Assembly: GCA_026967495.1 (NCBI GenBank)
Contig: CP114060.1
Coordinates: 3,658,001-3,722,000 of the forward strand
Direction: 5' to 3'
Length of the DNA stretch: 64,000 nucleotides
Source of the DNA: Rouxiella badensis
GTDB lineage: Bacteria > Pseudomonadota > Gammaproteobacteria > Enterobacterales > Enterobacteriaceae
Position 1 is the stretch's first letter; each line of letters starts with the position of its first letter. Both the position numbers and the translations under genes were made by a program. Shown one piece after another: positions 1-9,416 of the stretch. The notes below the pieces were generated by a model. It was not told where the DNA came from. It saw nothing but the letters and a program-made list of their open reading frames with translations, and ran no database searches.

Positions 1-591
1 GGACTGTTCTTTAGCGGGCTGCGTTTTAATTTCCGTGAAGTGACCTCCCTGAGAAAAATTAAATTCTACGAAGGCGTAAAGCAGCTAAATCAGCAATATA
101 TTCATCTCCGGTGGTCAATATTTTTCGGGGTGATCGCCATGTGCTTAACCATTACCCTTGACCATCATTTCAATATTCAGCACAGCTATTGGGCCGAAAT
201 GACGCTGTTAATCTGCCTGCGCAGCGATTATCACGAATCTCTGCTGCGCGTGCCGGCACGCATCATTGGCACACTGGTGGGCGTATTGGCGGCGGGTACG
301 TTAAGCACCTATCTGCACGACGATTTGCTGATAATCCTGGCGTTCTTTCTGTCGGCAGGTATCGCTATTTTTATGTCGTATTCTCTCACCTCGAAAACCT
401 ACGCCTTTTTTGCGTTCTTTATTACCATGATGATCATCTTCATGCTGTCAGGCATTGGTCTGGTACAGGGGAATATCGGCGTACAGCGGTTGGAAGCGAC
501 GACGCTGGGAGGGATTTTTGCCTTACTGACGGTGTTTATGACCCGGCTGGTGACCTATATTCACATCAAAAAGCCTGAGCCTTCGGTCTGA
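1..591 (+). CDS. FUSC-family membrane protein, C-terminal part (5' end outside window)
   Basis: The frame is open from base 1, so this is the 3' part of a gene that begins to the left; the GTG at 40 is internal and not a convincing start. The visible ~196 residues contain a soluble stretch (KFYEGVKQLNQQY) and then about five hydrophobic segments, with an RVPARIIGTLVG motif typical of the C-terminal membrane half of FUSC/aromatic-acid-exporter-like proteins. Members of this superfamily are inner-membrane efflux proteins for aromatic acids and similar compounds. The substrate cannot be told from this fragment. It converges on rnd across a shared hairpin terminator. Confidence 0.6.
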   Translation, partial: GLFFSGLRFNFREVTSLRKIKFYEGVKQLNQQYIHLRWSIFFGVIAMCLTITLDHHFNIQHSYWAEMTLLICLRSDYHESLLRVPARIIGTLVGVLAAGTLSTYLHDDLLIILAFFLSAGIAIFMSYSLTSKTYAFFAFFITMMIIFMLSGIGLVQGNIGVQRLEATTLGGIFALLTVFMTRLVTYIHIKKPEPSV

Positions 592-623
592 TAACGCGCT
601 TTATCAACCGGTTAGCATCAGTC

Positions 624-659
624 AAAAAGGATACGCGCAATCTCTGGCGTATCCTTTTT
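624..659. terminator. Bidirectional rho-independent terminator between FUSC gene and rnd
   Basis: A 13-bp perfect inverted repeat (624-636 and 647-659) beginning with A5 and ending with T5 surrounds a 10-nt loop. It lies between two convergent genes, so the T or A run can serve either strand. Confidence 0.85.
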
Positions 660-681
660 AATGTCGTTAAATGCTTAGCGC

Positions 682-1804
682 TTAACTCTGTTCCAGCAGC
701 GTGACTAGCCTCTCGCGAAGCAATGTCCCGCGCCATCCGCTCACCAACTCCGGTTCATGTTCCTTGGTCTTCAGCTGCCAATGCCAGTTCAGCAACTGGT
801 TTATCTGGCGACGTGACGCCAGCAGCTCTACGCTGAGTTCCCGTTTCTTCACTTACCGTCTGAATCAGTGCCTTGATGTCCTTGAAGACTTTCTTGTAGC
901 CAGGCTGGTCTATCAGGTTAGCGATCGGTGCGGGCAGTGCCGACTCGTCCAGCGTTTCGGCTTCAGCGACGAGCGCCAGCAGCGTGCGGCCGTGATAGCG
1001 AATCTCAGGACCGCTCAGGCCGAGCGCTTCAAGCTCACCCAGAGAATGCGGCTGATAGCGCGCAACCTGCCACAGGTTCTCTTCACGCACCACAAAGTTG
1101 ACCGCCAAATCACGCTGACGCGCCTGATTCAGACGCCACTCGGCCAGTTTCTGCAAACACGCCAACTGACGTGGACGCAGCTGCCAGGCGTTGCCGATTT
1201 CGAGGTAAGCCCGTTCCGGCTGTAGCACTTCCTGACGGCGGCGGCAGAGCGAGACACACTCGTCCAGTGCCGCGTCTATCCAGCCCGCATTAATGGTTTC
1301 CTGCTCGAGCTGACGTGCCAGCGGCAGCAGATAGAACACGTCGGCAGCGGCGTAATCACACTGCTTCTGGGTCAAAGGTCTGGCCATCCAGTCGGTACGC
1401 GACTCGCTCTTGTCGAGTTCCACGCCCGTTGTCTCGGCAACCAGACGCGCAAAACCGCAGGAGAGCGGACGCCCGCTAAAGGCCGCGAGGATCTGGCTGT
1501 CAATGAAAGGCACCGGCAGCACGCCAAAGGCATTCAGGAAGACCTCGAGATCTTCGCTGCCCGCGTGCAGAAACTTGACCACATTGGGATGGATCAATAA
1601 GTCGATAAATGGCTGCCAGGCAGTAATAGGTAAGGGATCAATCAGCGTTAAGGTTTCACCATCAAAGAGCTGGATCAGGCCCAACTGCGGATAGTAAGTA
1701 CGGGTTCTGACAAATTCGGTATCCAACGCAATCTGGCTAAACTGTTGCGCCTGCTGACAAACCTTTGCCAGATCTTCATTGCTAACGATCAACTGATAAT
1801 TCAA
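682..1804 (-). CDS. rnd: Ribonuclease D (single-base frame break near 3' end)
   Basis: RNase D is a 3'-5' exoribonuclease that trims tRNA precursors. The N-terminus shows the DEDD exonuclease signature (LDTEF near residue 28) and later the DYAAADVFYLLPL exo III motif, followed by the HRDC region (RQLACLQKLAEWR). The reading frame breaks near 838-840: one extra T on the plus strand diverts translation. Reading past it restores a typical tail (RRQINQLLNWHWQLK ... LVTLLEQS) ending at 682 and giving about 373 residues, close to the 375 of E. coli. It sits immediately downstream of fadD as in E. coli. The break is most likely a sequencing error. Confidence 0.93.
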
Positions 1805-1909
1805 AGCTTTTTCTCTTTTCGCTGTTAAAAACCGGATCGGCCTGCATCCTGCCGCCGGGCATTAGAAAACAAAGACTACTGCTTCGCGTTACGCGCATTA
1901 TAACGTGAA

Positions 1910-1932
1910 AACGCCGGACTTAATCCGGCGTT
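1910..1932 (-). terminator. Terminator downstream of fadD
   Basis: A 9-bp inverted repeat (1910-1918 and 1924-1932) with a 5-nt loop. Read on the minus strand it is followed by a T-rich run, as expected just beyond the fadD stop. Confidence 0.75.
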
Positions 1933-1977
1933 GAATGAAGGAGGCCTTCAGTTGATGAAAAATACAGCATCATTGGT

Positions 1978-3675
1978 TCAGGCTGCGTTCTGCCGGTCGG
2001 GCGCGTTGGCCTTTACGGCCTCGTCACGCAGCTCCCTGCGCAAGATTTTACCGACGTTCGATTTCGGTAGCTCATCACGGAACTCGACAATCTTAGGCAC
2101 TTTATAGCCGGTAAGATTGCGACGGCAGTGATCGAGTATTTCTTCTGCCGTTAAAGAAGCATCGCGCTTAACCACGCAGATTTTGACCTTCTCGCCGGTA
2201 GACTGACTCGGTACGCCTATGGCTGCGACCTCAAGCACTTTCGCATGCTGCGAGACGACTTCTTCAATTTCATTAGGATAAACGTTAAAACCTGACACCA
2301 GGATCATATCTTTCTTACGATCGACGATGTGCAAGAATCCCTGCTCGTCCACTGTAGCGATATCTCCGGTCGAGAGCCAGCCGTCTTTTAACACTTCATC
2401 GGTTGCATCAGGACGTTGCCAGTAGCCCAGCATGACCTGCGGACCTTTCACCAGCAGCTCTCCGGCCTCGCCCTCGGCTACATCGTGTCCGTTTTCATCG
2501 ACTAAACGAATGTCGGTCGATGGCACCGGTAAACCGATGCTGCCGCTGTAATGTTTGAGGTCGTAAGGGTTGCCGGTCACCAGCGGTGAACATTCGGTCA
2601 GGCCATAGCCCTCGAGGAGATGCAGCCCGGTGAGCGCCTCCCAACGTTCCGCAACGGATTTTTGTACCGCCGCGCCGCCGCCTACGGAAAGACGCAGGTT
2701 GGAGAAATCGAGTTTTTTGAAGTCTTCATTGTTGAGCATCGCGTTGAACAAGGTATTTACGCCGCTCAACGCCGTGAACGGATAACGTGAAAGTTCTTTC
2801 ACCAGGCCAGGAATGTCGCGCGGATTGGTAATAAGCAGACTGCTGCCACCCAGCTCGATAAAGAACATGCAGTTAATGGTCAGCGCAAAAATATGATAAA
2901 GCGGCAGCGCGGTGACCACCAGCTCCTGCCCCAGACGCAGCAAAGGCCCATAGGACGCTTTGGCCTGCTCGAGGTTGGCCTGCATATTGCGGTGGGTGAG
3001 CATTGCGCCCTTGGCGACGCCGGTGGTCCCCCCGGTATATTGCAGGAAGGCAATGTCATCGTTAACGACGTTGGGTTTCACATACTTCATGTGCCGTCCC
3101 TGATGCATTACCGTGCGAAACGATACCGCGTTCGGCAAATGATATTTCGGTACCAGGCGCTTGATGTATTTCACCACGAAGTTGACCAGAGTGCCCTTCG
3201 CAGCGGAAAGCTCATCGCCCATGCGAGTCAAGATAACGTGCTTAACCTGCGTATTGTGTACGACCTTTTCCAGGGTATGGGCGAAGTTTGAGACGATGAC
3301 AATGGCCGAGGCACCGCTGTCGGTAAGCTGGTGTTCAAGCTCTCGTGGGGTATAGAGGGGATTAACGTTGACGACCACCATACCGGCGCGCAGCACGCCA
3401 AATAGCGCGATGGGATACTGCAACAGGTTAGGCATCATCAGCGCCACGCGATCCCCTTTCTTCAGCCCAAGCTCGTTCTGCAAATAAGCAGCGAATGCGC
3501 GGCTGCGTTCTTCAAGCTTGCGGAACGACATCACCTCACCCATGTTGATAAACGCCGGATTGTCTGCGTAACGCAGTGCCGCGTTCTCAAACATCTCAAC
3601 CAACGAGCTGTAGCGGTTCGGATCGATGTTTTCTGGAACATCCGCCGGGTAACGTTTTAGCCAGACCTTTTCCAA
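1978..3675 (-). CDS. fadD: Long-chain-fatty-acid-CoA ligase FadD
   Basis: FadD activates long-chain fatty acids to acyl-CoA at the inner membrane by an acyl-adenylate. The 565-residue protein shows the AMP-binding P-loop (YTGGTTGVAKGA, about residue 213), GYGLTE, the STGDIA aspartate and the FACS signature ending in DRKKDMILVSGFNVYPNEIE. The start is TTG at 3675, preceded by AGGAG at good spacing; E. coli fadD also uses UUG. E. coli FadD is 561 residues. Neighbours rnd and yeaY match the E. coli order. No frame problem is seen. Confidence 0.97.
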   Translation of the reverse strand: MEKVWLKRYPADVPENIDPNRYSSLVEMFENAALRYADNPAFINMGEVMSFRKLEERSRAFAAYLQNELGLKKGDRVALMMPNLLQYPIALFGVLRAGMVVVNVNPLYTPRELEHQLTDSGASAIVIVSNFAHTLEKVVHNTQVKHVILTRMGDELSAAKGTLVNFVVKYIKRLVPKYHLPNAVSFRTVMHQGRHMKYVKPNVVNDDIAFLQYTGGTTGVAKGAMLTHRNMQANLEQAKASYGPLLRLGQELVVTALPLYHIFALTINCMFFIELGGSSLLITNPRDIPGLVKELSRYPFTALSGVNTLFNAMLNNEDFKKLDFSNLRLSVGGGAAVQKSVAERWEALTGLHLLEGYGLTECSPLVTGNPYDLKHYSGSIGLPVPSTDIRLVDENGHDVAEGEAGELLVKGPQVMLGYWQRPDATDEVLKDGWLSTGDIATVDEQGFLHIVDRKKDMILVSGFNVYPNEIEEVVSQHAKVLEVAAIGVPSQSTGEKVKICVVKRDASLTAEEILDHCRRNLTGYKVPKIVEFRDELPKSNVGKILRRELRDEAVKANAPDRQNAA

Positions 3676-4198
3676 GGTTACACTCCTGATATCATTATCT
3701 CACGCGCTCTCAATAACGCACTTTTACCACACCCTTAACAATATTTTAACTCATCTTACCAGCTAAGCTTTAAACAATGTTTAGGTTGAGAGGCAGGTCA
3801 CTAATTTCACTCACTAACCTCTACGGCACAATAAAAACGCCATCGAACCAAAATCTATAAAGTCTGATAAATCATTTATTTATTGAAGTATAGCGGCTAA
3901 ATTCTTTTGATGCCATGACAGACGCCCTGGCAAAAATTCATTATCAGGCATGCCAACATAATAACCTTGAGAAACAAAATTTCATTGCCACTGGATATAA
4001 ACCCTTACGAATAACGTATTAACGGCCTTAACTCACTCGGCGCACTCATAATTAATCCGTGAAAATGAAACAAATAAAAGGCGGCCAAATGCCGCCAAAG
4101 AGAAACAGCTCTATATTTAATTATATTATTAGGTATGTTTATATCATACCAATCAATAAAGACGGTTAGCATTTACTAGAAAGCGTAACAAAAATAAA
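3676..4198. other. Non-coding spacer upstream of fadD
   Basis: About 520 bases of AT-rich DNA without a credible gene. It must contain the fadD promoter on the minus strand. I could not assign a FadR or CRP operator with confidence. The hairpin at 4080-4096 belongs to the gene on its right. Confidence 0.6.
4080..4096 (-). terminator. Hairpin terminator of the BssS-like gene
   Basis: GGCGGC/GCCGCC stem with a 5-nt loop. Read on the minus strand it is followed by TTTTATTT, and it lies about 100 bases past the stop of the small gene at 4199-4468. Confidence 0.65.
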
Positions 4199-4468
4199 TT
4201 AGTGATTTACCATACCAAACGGCGTATAGGTTCCGCTTTCAATATAGGTTAACCAGGTCTGGAGATTCTCAATCATTATTTTGGCCGTAGAGATATCAAG
4301 CGTCACGATGATATCTTTCGCCGAGGGCAGTTTTTCCCCTTCATCAAGACGATATTCGAAGTGCAGTCCCAGGAAAAAGTCCGTTGCGTTTTGAGTATCT
4401 TCCGGCGAAACACTTACCGTACTCCATGAGACAGGCAGCATCATATGTTTGAATGTATTTTTATTCAT
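4199..4468 (-). CDS. Small BssS-like protein (putative biofilm/stress regulator)
   Basis: An 89-residue protein starting at ATG 4468 (MNKNTFKHMM), with AGGAA seven bases upstream; the longer open frame to 4714 is only the out-of-frame tail of yeaY. The sequence (VSWSTVSVSPEDTQNATDFFLGLHFEY ... LQTWLTYIESG) aligns by eye with the E. coli BssS/YceP pattern: W-S/T-V near the start, LHY in the middle, a C-terminal helix ending in IESG. BssS affects biofilm formation and indole-linked signalling in E. coli. The relationship is distant and inferred by eye, so the function is tentative. Confidence 0.5.
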   Translation of the reverse strand: MNKNTFKHMMLPVSWSTVSVSPEDTQNATDFFLGLHFEYRLDEGEKLPSAKDIIVTLDISTAKIMIENLQTWLTYIESGTYTPFGMVNH

Positions 4469-4775
4469 TTTCACGTTCCTGTGAGAGAGGATGAGGGCCT
4501 GTATTATTCCAGACATTAGCAGGCGCAGGTTTATTATTGCAGAAAACAGGAAATAAACGCGAAACGAAAGTGAGAAGTTAATTAAAGCTTGATGAAGGTC
4601 AATATTAACGAGTGCATAACCTACGGAGCCAGGCTGCCGTAGGTTAATGCTTCGCCTACTTTCTCGCAGGCGGAGGGGGAGCATAGGCACCGCATGTGAC
4701 GGATGATTCTGCACGGGTGGTGAGGCGTGCGGCGGTGGCGCCCCACGTGGAGGCGGCGCGCCGTGCGGCGGCGGG

Positions 4776-5379
4776 TTATTCCGTAACGACGGTCTCGACT
4801 CTGGCCGGAGTCCGGGTCAAATCCCCATGCCGGGCCGAAGCCTCGCCCCCAACGTGGATCATAGGGGCCTCCATATCCCCAACCCCATGGTCCCATAGGC
4901 TGTGGCGGCATCACCACTTCCTGCACCTCGCGCCAGCGTTTGAAACTGTTCACGCTGACAGTAACAAAACGATAAGGCGTTTGGCCGATGCTGCCGTTTT
5001 CAGCGCCGGTGATCGGCCCCACCACGGTTATTAGCTGATTTTTGAAATCAACCGGGTCGAGGAAGCCGTTGTAATAGGCCGCAAGGCGTCCAATAGAAGG
5101 TTCACCCAGAATTGGCGAAGCGCTTGAGTCTAACGGCATCGCAGCTATCTCGAGACGCGTGCGGCTGCCTTCATTGGTCACCGAGACGACACGTCCACCA
5201 AATCGCGCTTCCTGACCGACATAAATCTGCGGTGCGCCCTGAACCGCCACCAGGTTCATCTGCGGTGTTGCCGTCGTGCCGCGGATAGCGGTCGGCACCG
5301 TGACGCATCCTGACAGCAACAGCACGCTTAACCCCACCGCCAAGGCCACACTTTTCTTACTTGTGAATATCTTACGCAT
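4776..5379 (-). CDS. yeaY: Slp/YeaY-family outer-membrane lipoprotein (frame break near 3' end)
   Basis: The start is taken at ATG 5379 (MRKIFTSKK), with AGGGG upstream, rather than 5400. A signal peptide ends in a lipobox, LLLSGC, so the mature protein is acylated on Cys and probably sits in the outer membrane. The body (GRVVSVTNEGSRTRLEIAAM ... YRFVTVSVNSFKRWREVQ) is the Slp fold, followed by a Gly/Pro/Trp-rich tail. One extra base near 4811-4816 diverts the frame; correcting it gives the typical ending ARVETVVTE at 4776, about 200 residues. Slp-type lipoproteins are starvation or stationary-phase inducible. Position between fadD and tsaB matches E. coli yeaY. Confidence 0.85.
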
Positions 5380-5440
5380 GGTAAACACCCCTGGGTACAT
5401 TATCTATTTCGACAACTTTTTCTTTCACAAGTTGCCGTTT

Positions 5441-6157
5441 TTATCGGCCAGGCAGCTTCTTCCAGGTTACCTCATTACGTAAGTAAGTCGGTTCCGCTTC
5501 TGCGGCATTGACTCTCACCCCACGCTCCCACGCGGCAATGGCAAGAGGTAACATATCTTCGGCCTGTGGCAGCAGCATATTACCGTCCACAAGTTCAACG
5601 GCTGTTGAACTTAGCAGTTGAGGATAGGTTTGCCAGCCGGTACCCACCGTGAACCAACGGCCCTGAATCGCGGCTTCGCGCTCTGCCAGCTGTTCAGGCT
5701 TCAGCACGGCCTCGCTGGCCTCCCCTTCCCACACGCCCTCGGATTGACGGGTGAACTGCCCCCAGTAAACCTCACCCATGCGGGCGTCAATCGCCGCGAG
5801 AACGCGTTCTGCCCCCGTCTGACGGTAGGCACCCTGTGCCATAGTCTGTAGCGTAGAAATAGGCAGCAGCGGCAGATCGGCACCAAAGGCCAGACCCTGA
5901 GCGATACCAATACCGATACGCACGCCGGTGAAGCTGCCAGGACCACGACCAAAGGCCAGCGCATCGAGCTGATTGAGCGTGAGGCCGGCCTCTGACAGAA
6001 TTTGCTGAACCATAGGAAGAATACGTTGGGTATGCTCGCGGGCGCAGAGTTCAAAATAAGCCAGCTTCTCGCCGTTTGCGGCCGACGTTGCCGTGTTATA
6101 TAGCGCAACGGAACAGGCTTCGGTTGCCGTATCAATTGCTAAAATTCGCGTGGACAT
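5441..6157 (-). CDS. tsaB: tRNA threonylcarbamoyladenosine biosynthesis protein TsaB
   Basis: TsaB (YeaZ) partners TsaD, TsaE and TsaC in making the universal t6A37 modification of ANN-decoding tRNAs. The 238-residue frame opens with the ASKHA-type motif ILAIDTATEACSVAL and has the family block RGPGSFTGVRIGIGIAQGLA near residue 70. E. coli TsaB is 231 residues. TsaB is essential in E. coli. The gene lies between yoaA and yeaY as expected, and I see no frame problem. Confidence 0.96.
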   Translation of the reverse strand: MSTRILAIDTATEACSVALYNTATSAANGEKLAYFELCAREHTQRILPMVQQILSEAGLTLNQLDALAFGRGPGSFTGVRIGIGIAQGLAFGADLPLLPISTLQTMAQGAYRQTGAERVLAAIDARMGEVYWGQFTRQSEGVWEGEASEAVLKPEQLAEREAAIQGRWFTVGTGWQTYPQLLSSTAVELVDGNMLLPQAEDMLPLAIAAWERGVRVNAAEAEPTYLRNEVTWKKLPGR

Positions 6158-6288
6158 GCCAAACCTCAGGCGGGGAATAAAAAATAGAAACAGTTTGCGG
6201 ATAATAACATAGTTGGCGTTGCTATCGAAAAGAGTCGTTACGCTGAATAGCGGCCTGCTTCGCCAATACGGCGATGCAGGCTGAAATG

Positions 6289-8190
6289 TTAACTTTTCTG
6301 CAAGAACGCCATCGCTTCACTGATGGAACGCGTACGCGGCGTTGGCGGCAGACTGTTGAGAAACACTTCGCCGTAAGGTCGCATGACCAGTCGGTTGTCG
6401 CAAATGACCATTACGCCTCGATCATCGGTATCGCGGATAAGCCGCCCCACTCCCTGCTTGAGCGTGATGACCGCATCAGGCAGTTGCACCTCGTTGAAGG
6501 GATCACCGCCGCGCAGGCGGCAGTCTTCAATCCGCGCTTTGAGCAGCGGATCGTCTGGTGAGGTAAACGGCAGCTTGTCGATGATAACCAATGACAGCGT
6601 TTCACCGCGTACGTCTACTCCTTCCCAGAAGCTGCTGGTCGCCACCAAGAGCGCATTGCCCGCCTCGACAAACTGCGCCAGCAGCTGACCTTTGCTGGTC
6701 TCACCCTGGACCAGCACCGGCAGCGTCATGCTGGCACGAAATTCTTCAGCCAGCTCGCGCATCATCTGGTGTGAGGTACAGAGGAAGAAGCAGCGCCCCT
6801 GGTTAGCCTCGATAAGCGGGCGCAGCATCCGAGCCAGCTGGCGCGAACCGCCGCGCTCGTTGGGTGAAGGCAGATAGCGTGGCACGCAGAGCAGCGCCTG
6901 ATTGGCGTAGTCGAACGGACTCGCCAGCAGCAGCGTTTGCGCGCCGTCCAGCCCTAGCCGCTGGGTAAAGTGCTCGAGCTTTTCGTTAACCGACAGCGTG
7001 GCCGAGGTAAAGACCCATGCCCCAGGTTTATCGTCCATCAATTCACGAAACTTATCGGTCACCGACAGCGGCGTCAGTGCCAACACGAAATGACGTGAGT
7101 TACACTCATACCAATAGCTGTAGCCTGGAACGCTCACCTCTTTTAAGCGCTTCAGGCGGTTGCGGTACAGCGTGGCGCGCTCGAAGGCGGCATCAAGCAG
7201 CGCCGAACGCCCCAGTGAAAGCTTCATAACGTCGTAGCAAAGCTCGAGAGCGTCGTCGAGCAGCAGCAGCGCGCGCTGGATGTTGGTGTCGGCCAATACG
7301 TCGCGCAAATTGCCGCGAAAACCGGGTTCGCCAAGCGCCAGACGAAAATCCTGCGCACTCTGGCTCAGGCGGTCAGCGCTTTTTTGCAGCTGCGCTGAAT
7401 CACGCACCTCGGTGCGATAGGCGATGGTGATATCTTTCGACAGATCGAGCAATTGGCGGCTCGAAAGCTGCTGCCCAAAATATTGGCTAGCAATGTCGGG
7501 GATTTGGTGCGCTTCGTCGAAAATCATGACATCGGCGGTCGGAATAAGCTCGCCGAAGCCGCTCTCCTTGACCACCATATCGGCCATGAAGAGGTGATGG
7601 TTGACTACCACCACGTCTGCGTCCATCGCCTTACGGCGCGCCTTGACCACAAAGCACTCTTTGTACATCGGACAATCACTGCCGAGACAGTTGTCATTGG
7701 TGCTGGTTACCAGCGGCCAAACGTAGCTGTCTTCAGCGACGACGTTGCAGGTGCTAATATCACCCTCTTCGGTTTTGGCCGACCAGCTGCGCAGATGCGC
7801 GAGGTCACTGAGCGACTGGCTGGCCAGTTCACCGCCCGCCATCGATTGTTGATCGAGGCGTTCGAGGCACAGGTAGTTGGAGCGCCCTTTCAGCAGCGCC
7901 AGCTTGCCTTTGAATTTTAGCGCGTTGGCTACCTTGGGCAGGTCACGGGAATAGAGCTGGTCCTGTAACGCCTTGGAGCCGGTTGAGATAATGACTTTTT
8001 TGCCAGAGCGTAACGCCGGGGCCAGATAAGCATAGGTTTTACCGGTTCCGGTTCCGGCTTCTACCACCAATCCCTGCTTATTTTTAATTGCCAGAGCCAC
8101 CGCATTCGCCATCAGACGCTGGGGTTCACGGGGTTTGAAGCCCTCAATTTTTTGCGCCAGTGCGCCGTCTGTTGCGAAATCGTCTATCAC
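6289..8190 (-). CDS. yoaA: DinG/XPD-family ATP-dependent DNA helicase YoaA
   Basis: A 633-residue superfamily 2 helicase; YoaA acts in DNA damage tolerance with the polymerase III chi subunit in E. coli. It shows Walker A (GTGTGKT, about residue 46), the DEAH box (FDEAH), the four-cysteine iron-sulfur cluster region (CNVVAED ... CLGSDCPMYKEC), and helicase motifs V/VI (GVGRLIRD). The start is GTG at 8190, matching the aligned N-terminus of E. coli YoaA (636 residues). It diverges from yoaB and precedes tsaB, as in E. coli. Confidence 0.95.
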   Translation of the reverse strand: MIDDFATDGALAQKIEGFKPREPQRLMANAVALAIKNKQGLVVEAGTGTGKTYAYLAPALRSGKKVIISTGSKALQDQLYSRDLPKVANALKFKGKLALLKGRSNYLCLERLDQQSMAGGELASQSLSDLAHLRSWSAKTEEGDISTCNVVAEDSYVWPLVTSTNDNCLGSDCPMYKECFVVKARRKAMDADVVVVNHHLFMADMVVKESGFGELIPTADVMIFDEAHQIPDIASQYFGQQLSSRQLLDLSKDITIAYRTEVRDSAQLQKSADRLSQSAQDFRLALGEPGFRGNLRDVLADTNIQRALLLLDDALELCYDVMKLSLGRSALLDAAFERATLYRNRLKRLKEVSVPGYSYWYECNSRHFVLALTPLSVTDKFRELMDDKPGAWVFTSATLSVNEKLEHFTQRLGLDGAQTLLLASPFDYANQALLCVPRYLPSPNERGGSRQLARMLRPLIEANQGRCFFLCTSHQMMRELAEEFRASMTLPVLVQGETSKGQLLAQFVEAGNALLVATSSFWEGVDVRGETLSLVIIDKLPFTSPDDPLLKARIEDCRLRGGDPFNEVQLPDAVITLKQGVGRLIRDTDDRGVMVICDNRLVMRPYGEVFLNSLPPTPRTRSISEAMAFLQKS

Positions 8191-8333
8191 GCTAAACCCA
8201 CATTAATTGAATCAGCGCTGATTATGCCAATCCTTGCCGCCGCGTACCACCACCATCTGTCGGTCCATTGTCGGCTCACGATGTGTTACCCTGTTGCCTA
8301 TCATTAAAACAGCGACTTTCAGGAGCACTCTTT

Positions 8334-8678
8334 ATGTCAATTCAACGCATTAGACCCGAGCCACGGATGTCGGATATCGTTGTCCACAATGGCACCGTTT
8401 ATTACACCAGCGTTCCGGAAAACCTCGACGCCAACGCCAAAGATCAGACCGCCGAAACGTTGGCGATTATCGATGCGGCGCTTTTGGAAGTCGGTTCAGA
8501 CAAAAGCAAAATTCTGGATGCGACCATCTTCCTGGTTGACGGCGATGACTTTGCCGCAATGAACGAAGCCTGGGACGCCTGGGTTTCACCGGGCAATGCG
8601 CCGGTTCGCTGCACTGTGCAAGCTAAACTGATGAACCCGAAGTACAAGGTTGAAATCAAGGTTATCGCCGCGCTTTAA
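8334..8678 (+). CDS. yoaB: RidA/YjgF-family protein YoaB
   Basis: A 114-residue protein of the Rid family; the archetype RidA hydrolyses reactive enamine/imine intermediates released by PLP enzymes. The start is ATG 8334 (MSIQRIRPE), placed after AGGAG; the open frame extends further upstream but without support. Length and sequence (YYTSVPENLDA ... APVRCTVQAKLMNPKYKVEI) match E. coli YoaB almost throughout, including the conserved arginine in VRCTVQA. It is transcribed away from yoaA. Confidence 0.95.
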   Translation: MSIQRIRPEPRMSDIVVHNGTVYYTSVPENLDANAKDQTAETLAIIDAALLEVGSDKSKILDATIFLVDGDDFAAMNEAWDAWVSPGNAPVRCTVQAKLMNPKYKVEIKVIAAL

Positions 8679-8700
8679 GTCTCGGCTGGATAGGCCATAA

Positions 8701-8734
8701 AAAAAGCCTCCTGACGCAAATCAGGAGGCTTTTT
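8701..8734. terminator. Bidirectional terminator between yoaB and eda
   Basis: A 14-bp perfect inverted repeat (8701-8714 and 8721-8734), A5 on one side and T5 on the other, 6-nt loop, between convergent genes. Confidence 0.92.
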
Positions 8735-8754
8735 CTTTACCTTTACATCAACAA

Positions 8755-9396
8755 TCAGGCTTTCGCGCCCGCCACCGCTTCACGCGCCAGCTCGGTGATA
8801 CGGGCATAATCACCTTGCTCTAGCGCATCCGCAGGTACCAACCAGGAACCGCCGATACAAAGCACGCTTTTCAGCGCCAGATAGTCACGGTAGTTGCCCG
8901 GAGTGATACCGCCAGTTGGGCAGAAACGCACCTGTGGGAAAGGCCCCGCGATGGCTTGTAGCGCCTTGACACCGCCGTTAGCCTCCGCAGGGAAGAACTT
9001 GAATTCGCGCAGACCGGCATCCAGTCCCAGCATCAGCTCCGACACGGTACTAATCCCTGGGATAAGCGGTATTGGACCCTCATTGGCCGCCTTTAGCAGC
9101 GGCTCGGTCAGGCCCGGGCTGATAGCAAACTGCGCGCCCGCCGCGGTCACTTCCGCCAGCTGTTGCGCATTAAGCACGGTTCCTGCACCGATAATGGCGT
9201 CCGGCACCTCATGAGCGATTGCCTTGATGGCATCAATCGCACAGGCAGTGCGCAGCGTCACCTCAAGCACGCGAACACCGCCCGCCACCAGCGCTTTGGC
9301 CAAGGGAACGGCATGTTCCAGTTTGTTAATCACAATGACCGGAACGACCGGACCCGAGGTCAGGATCTGTTCTGCGCTTGTTTTCCAGTTCTTCAT
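8755..9396 (-). CDS. eda: 2-keto-3-deoxy-6-phosphogluconate aldolase (KDPG/KHG aldolase)
   Basis: Eda cleaves KDPG to pyruvate and glyceraldehyde-3-phosphate in the Entner-Doudoroff route. Motifs: LEVTLRT with the general-base glutamate, and FKFFPAEANGGVKAL with the Schiff-base lysine. The start is chosen at ATG 9396 (MKNWKTSAEQ) because GGAGA lies six bases upstream; this gives 213 residues, exactly as in E. coli. It is the last gene of an apparent zwf-pgl-eda operon (8-20 base gaps). No edd is present here, so the aldolase may mainly serve other keto-deoxy-sugar routes, or edd is elsewhere. Confidence 0.96.
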   Translation of the reverse strand: MKNWKTSAEQILTSGPVVPVIVINKLEHAVPLAKALVAGGVRVLEVTLRTACAIDAIKAIAHEVPDAIIGAGTVLNAQQLAEVTAAGAQFAISPGLTEPLLKAANEGPIPLIPGISTVSELMLGLDAGLREFKFFPAEANGGVKALQAIAGPFPQVRFCPTGGITPGNYRDYLALKSVLCIGGSWLVPADALEQGDYARITELAREAVAGAKA

Positions 9397-9416
9397 CTTT
9401 GTCTCCATTTATCCCG

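Noticed and set aside
3780..4140. Small ORFs in the fadD upstream spacer
   Set aside because: None has a ribosome site or codon pattern beyond chance.
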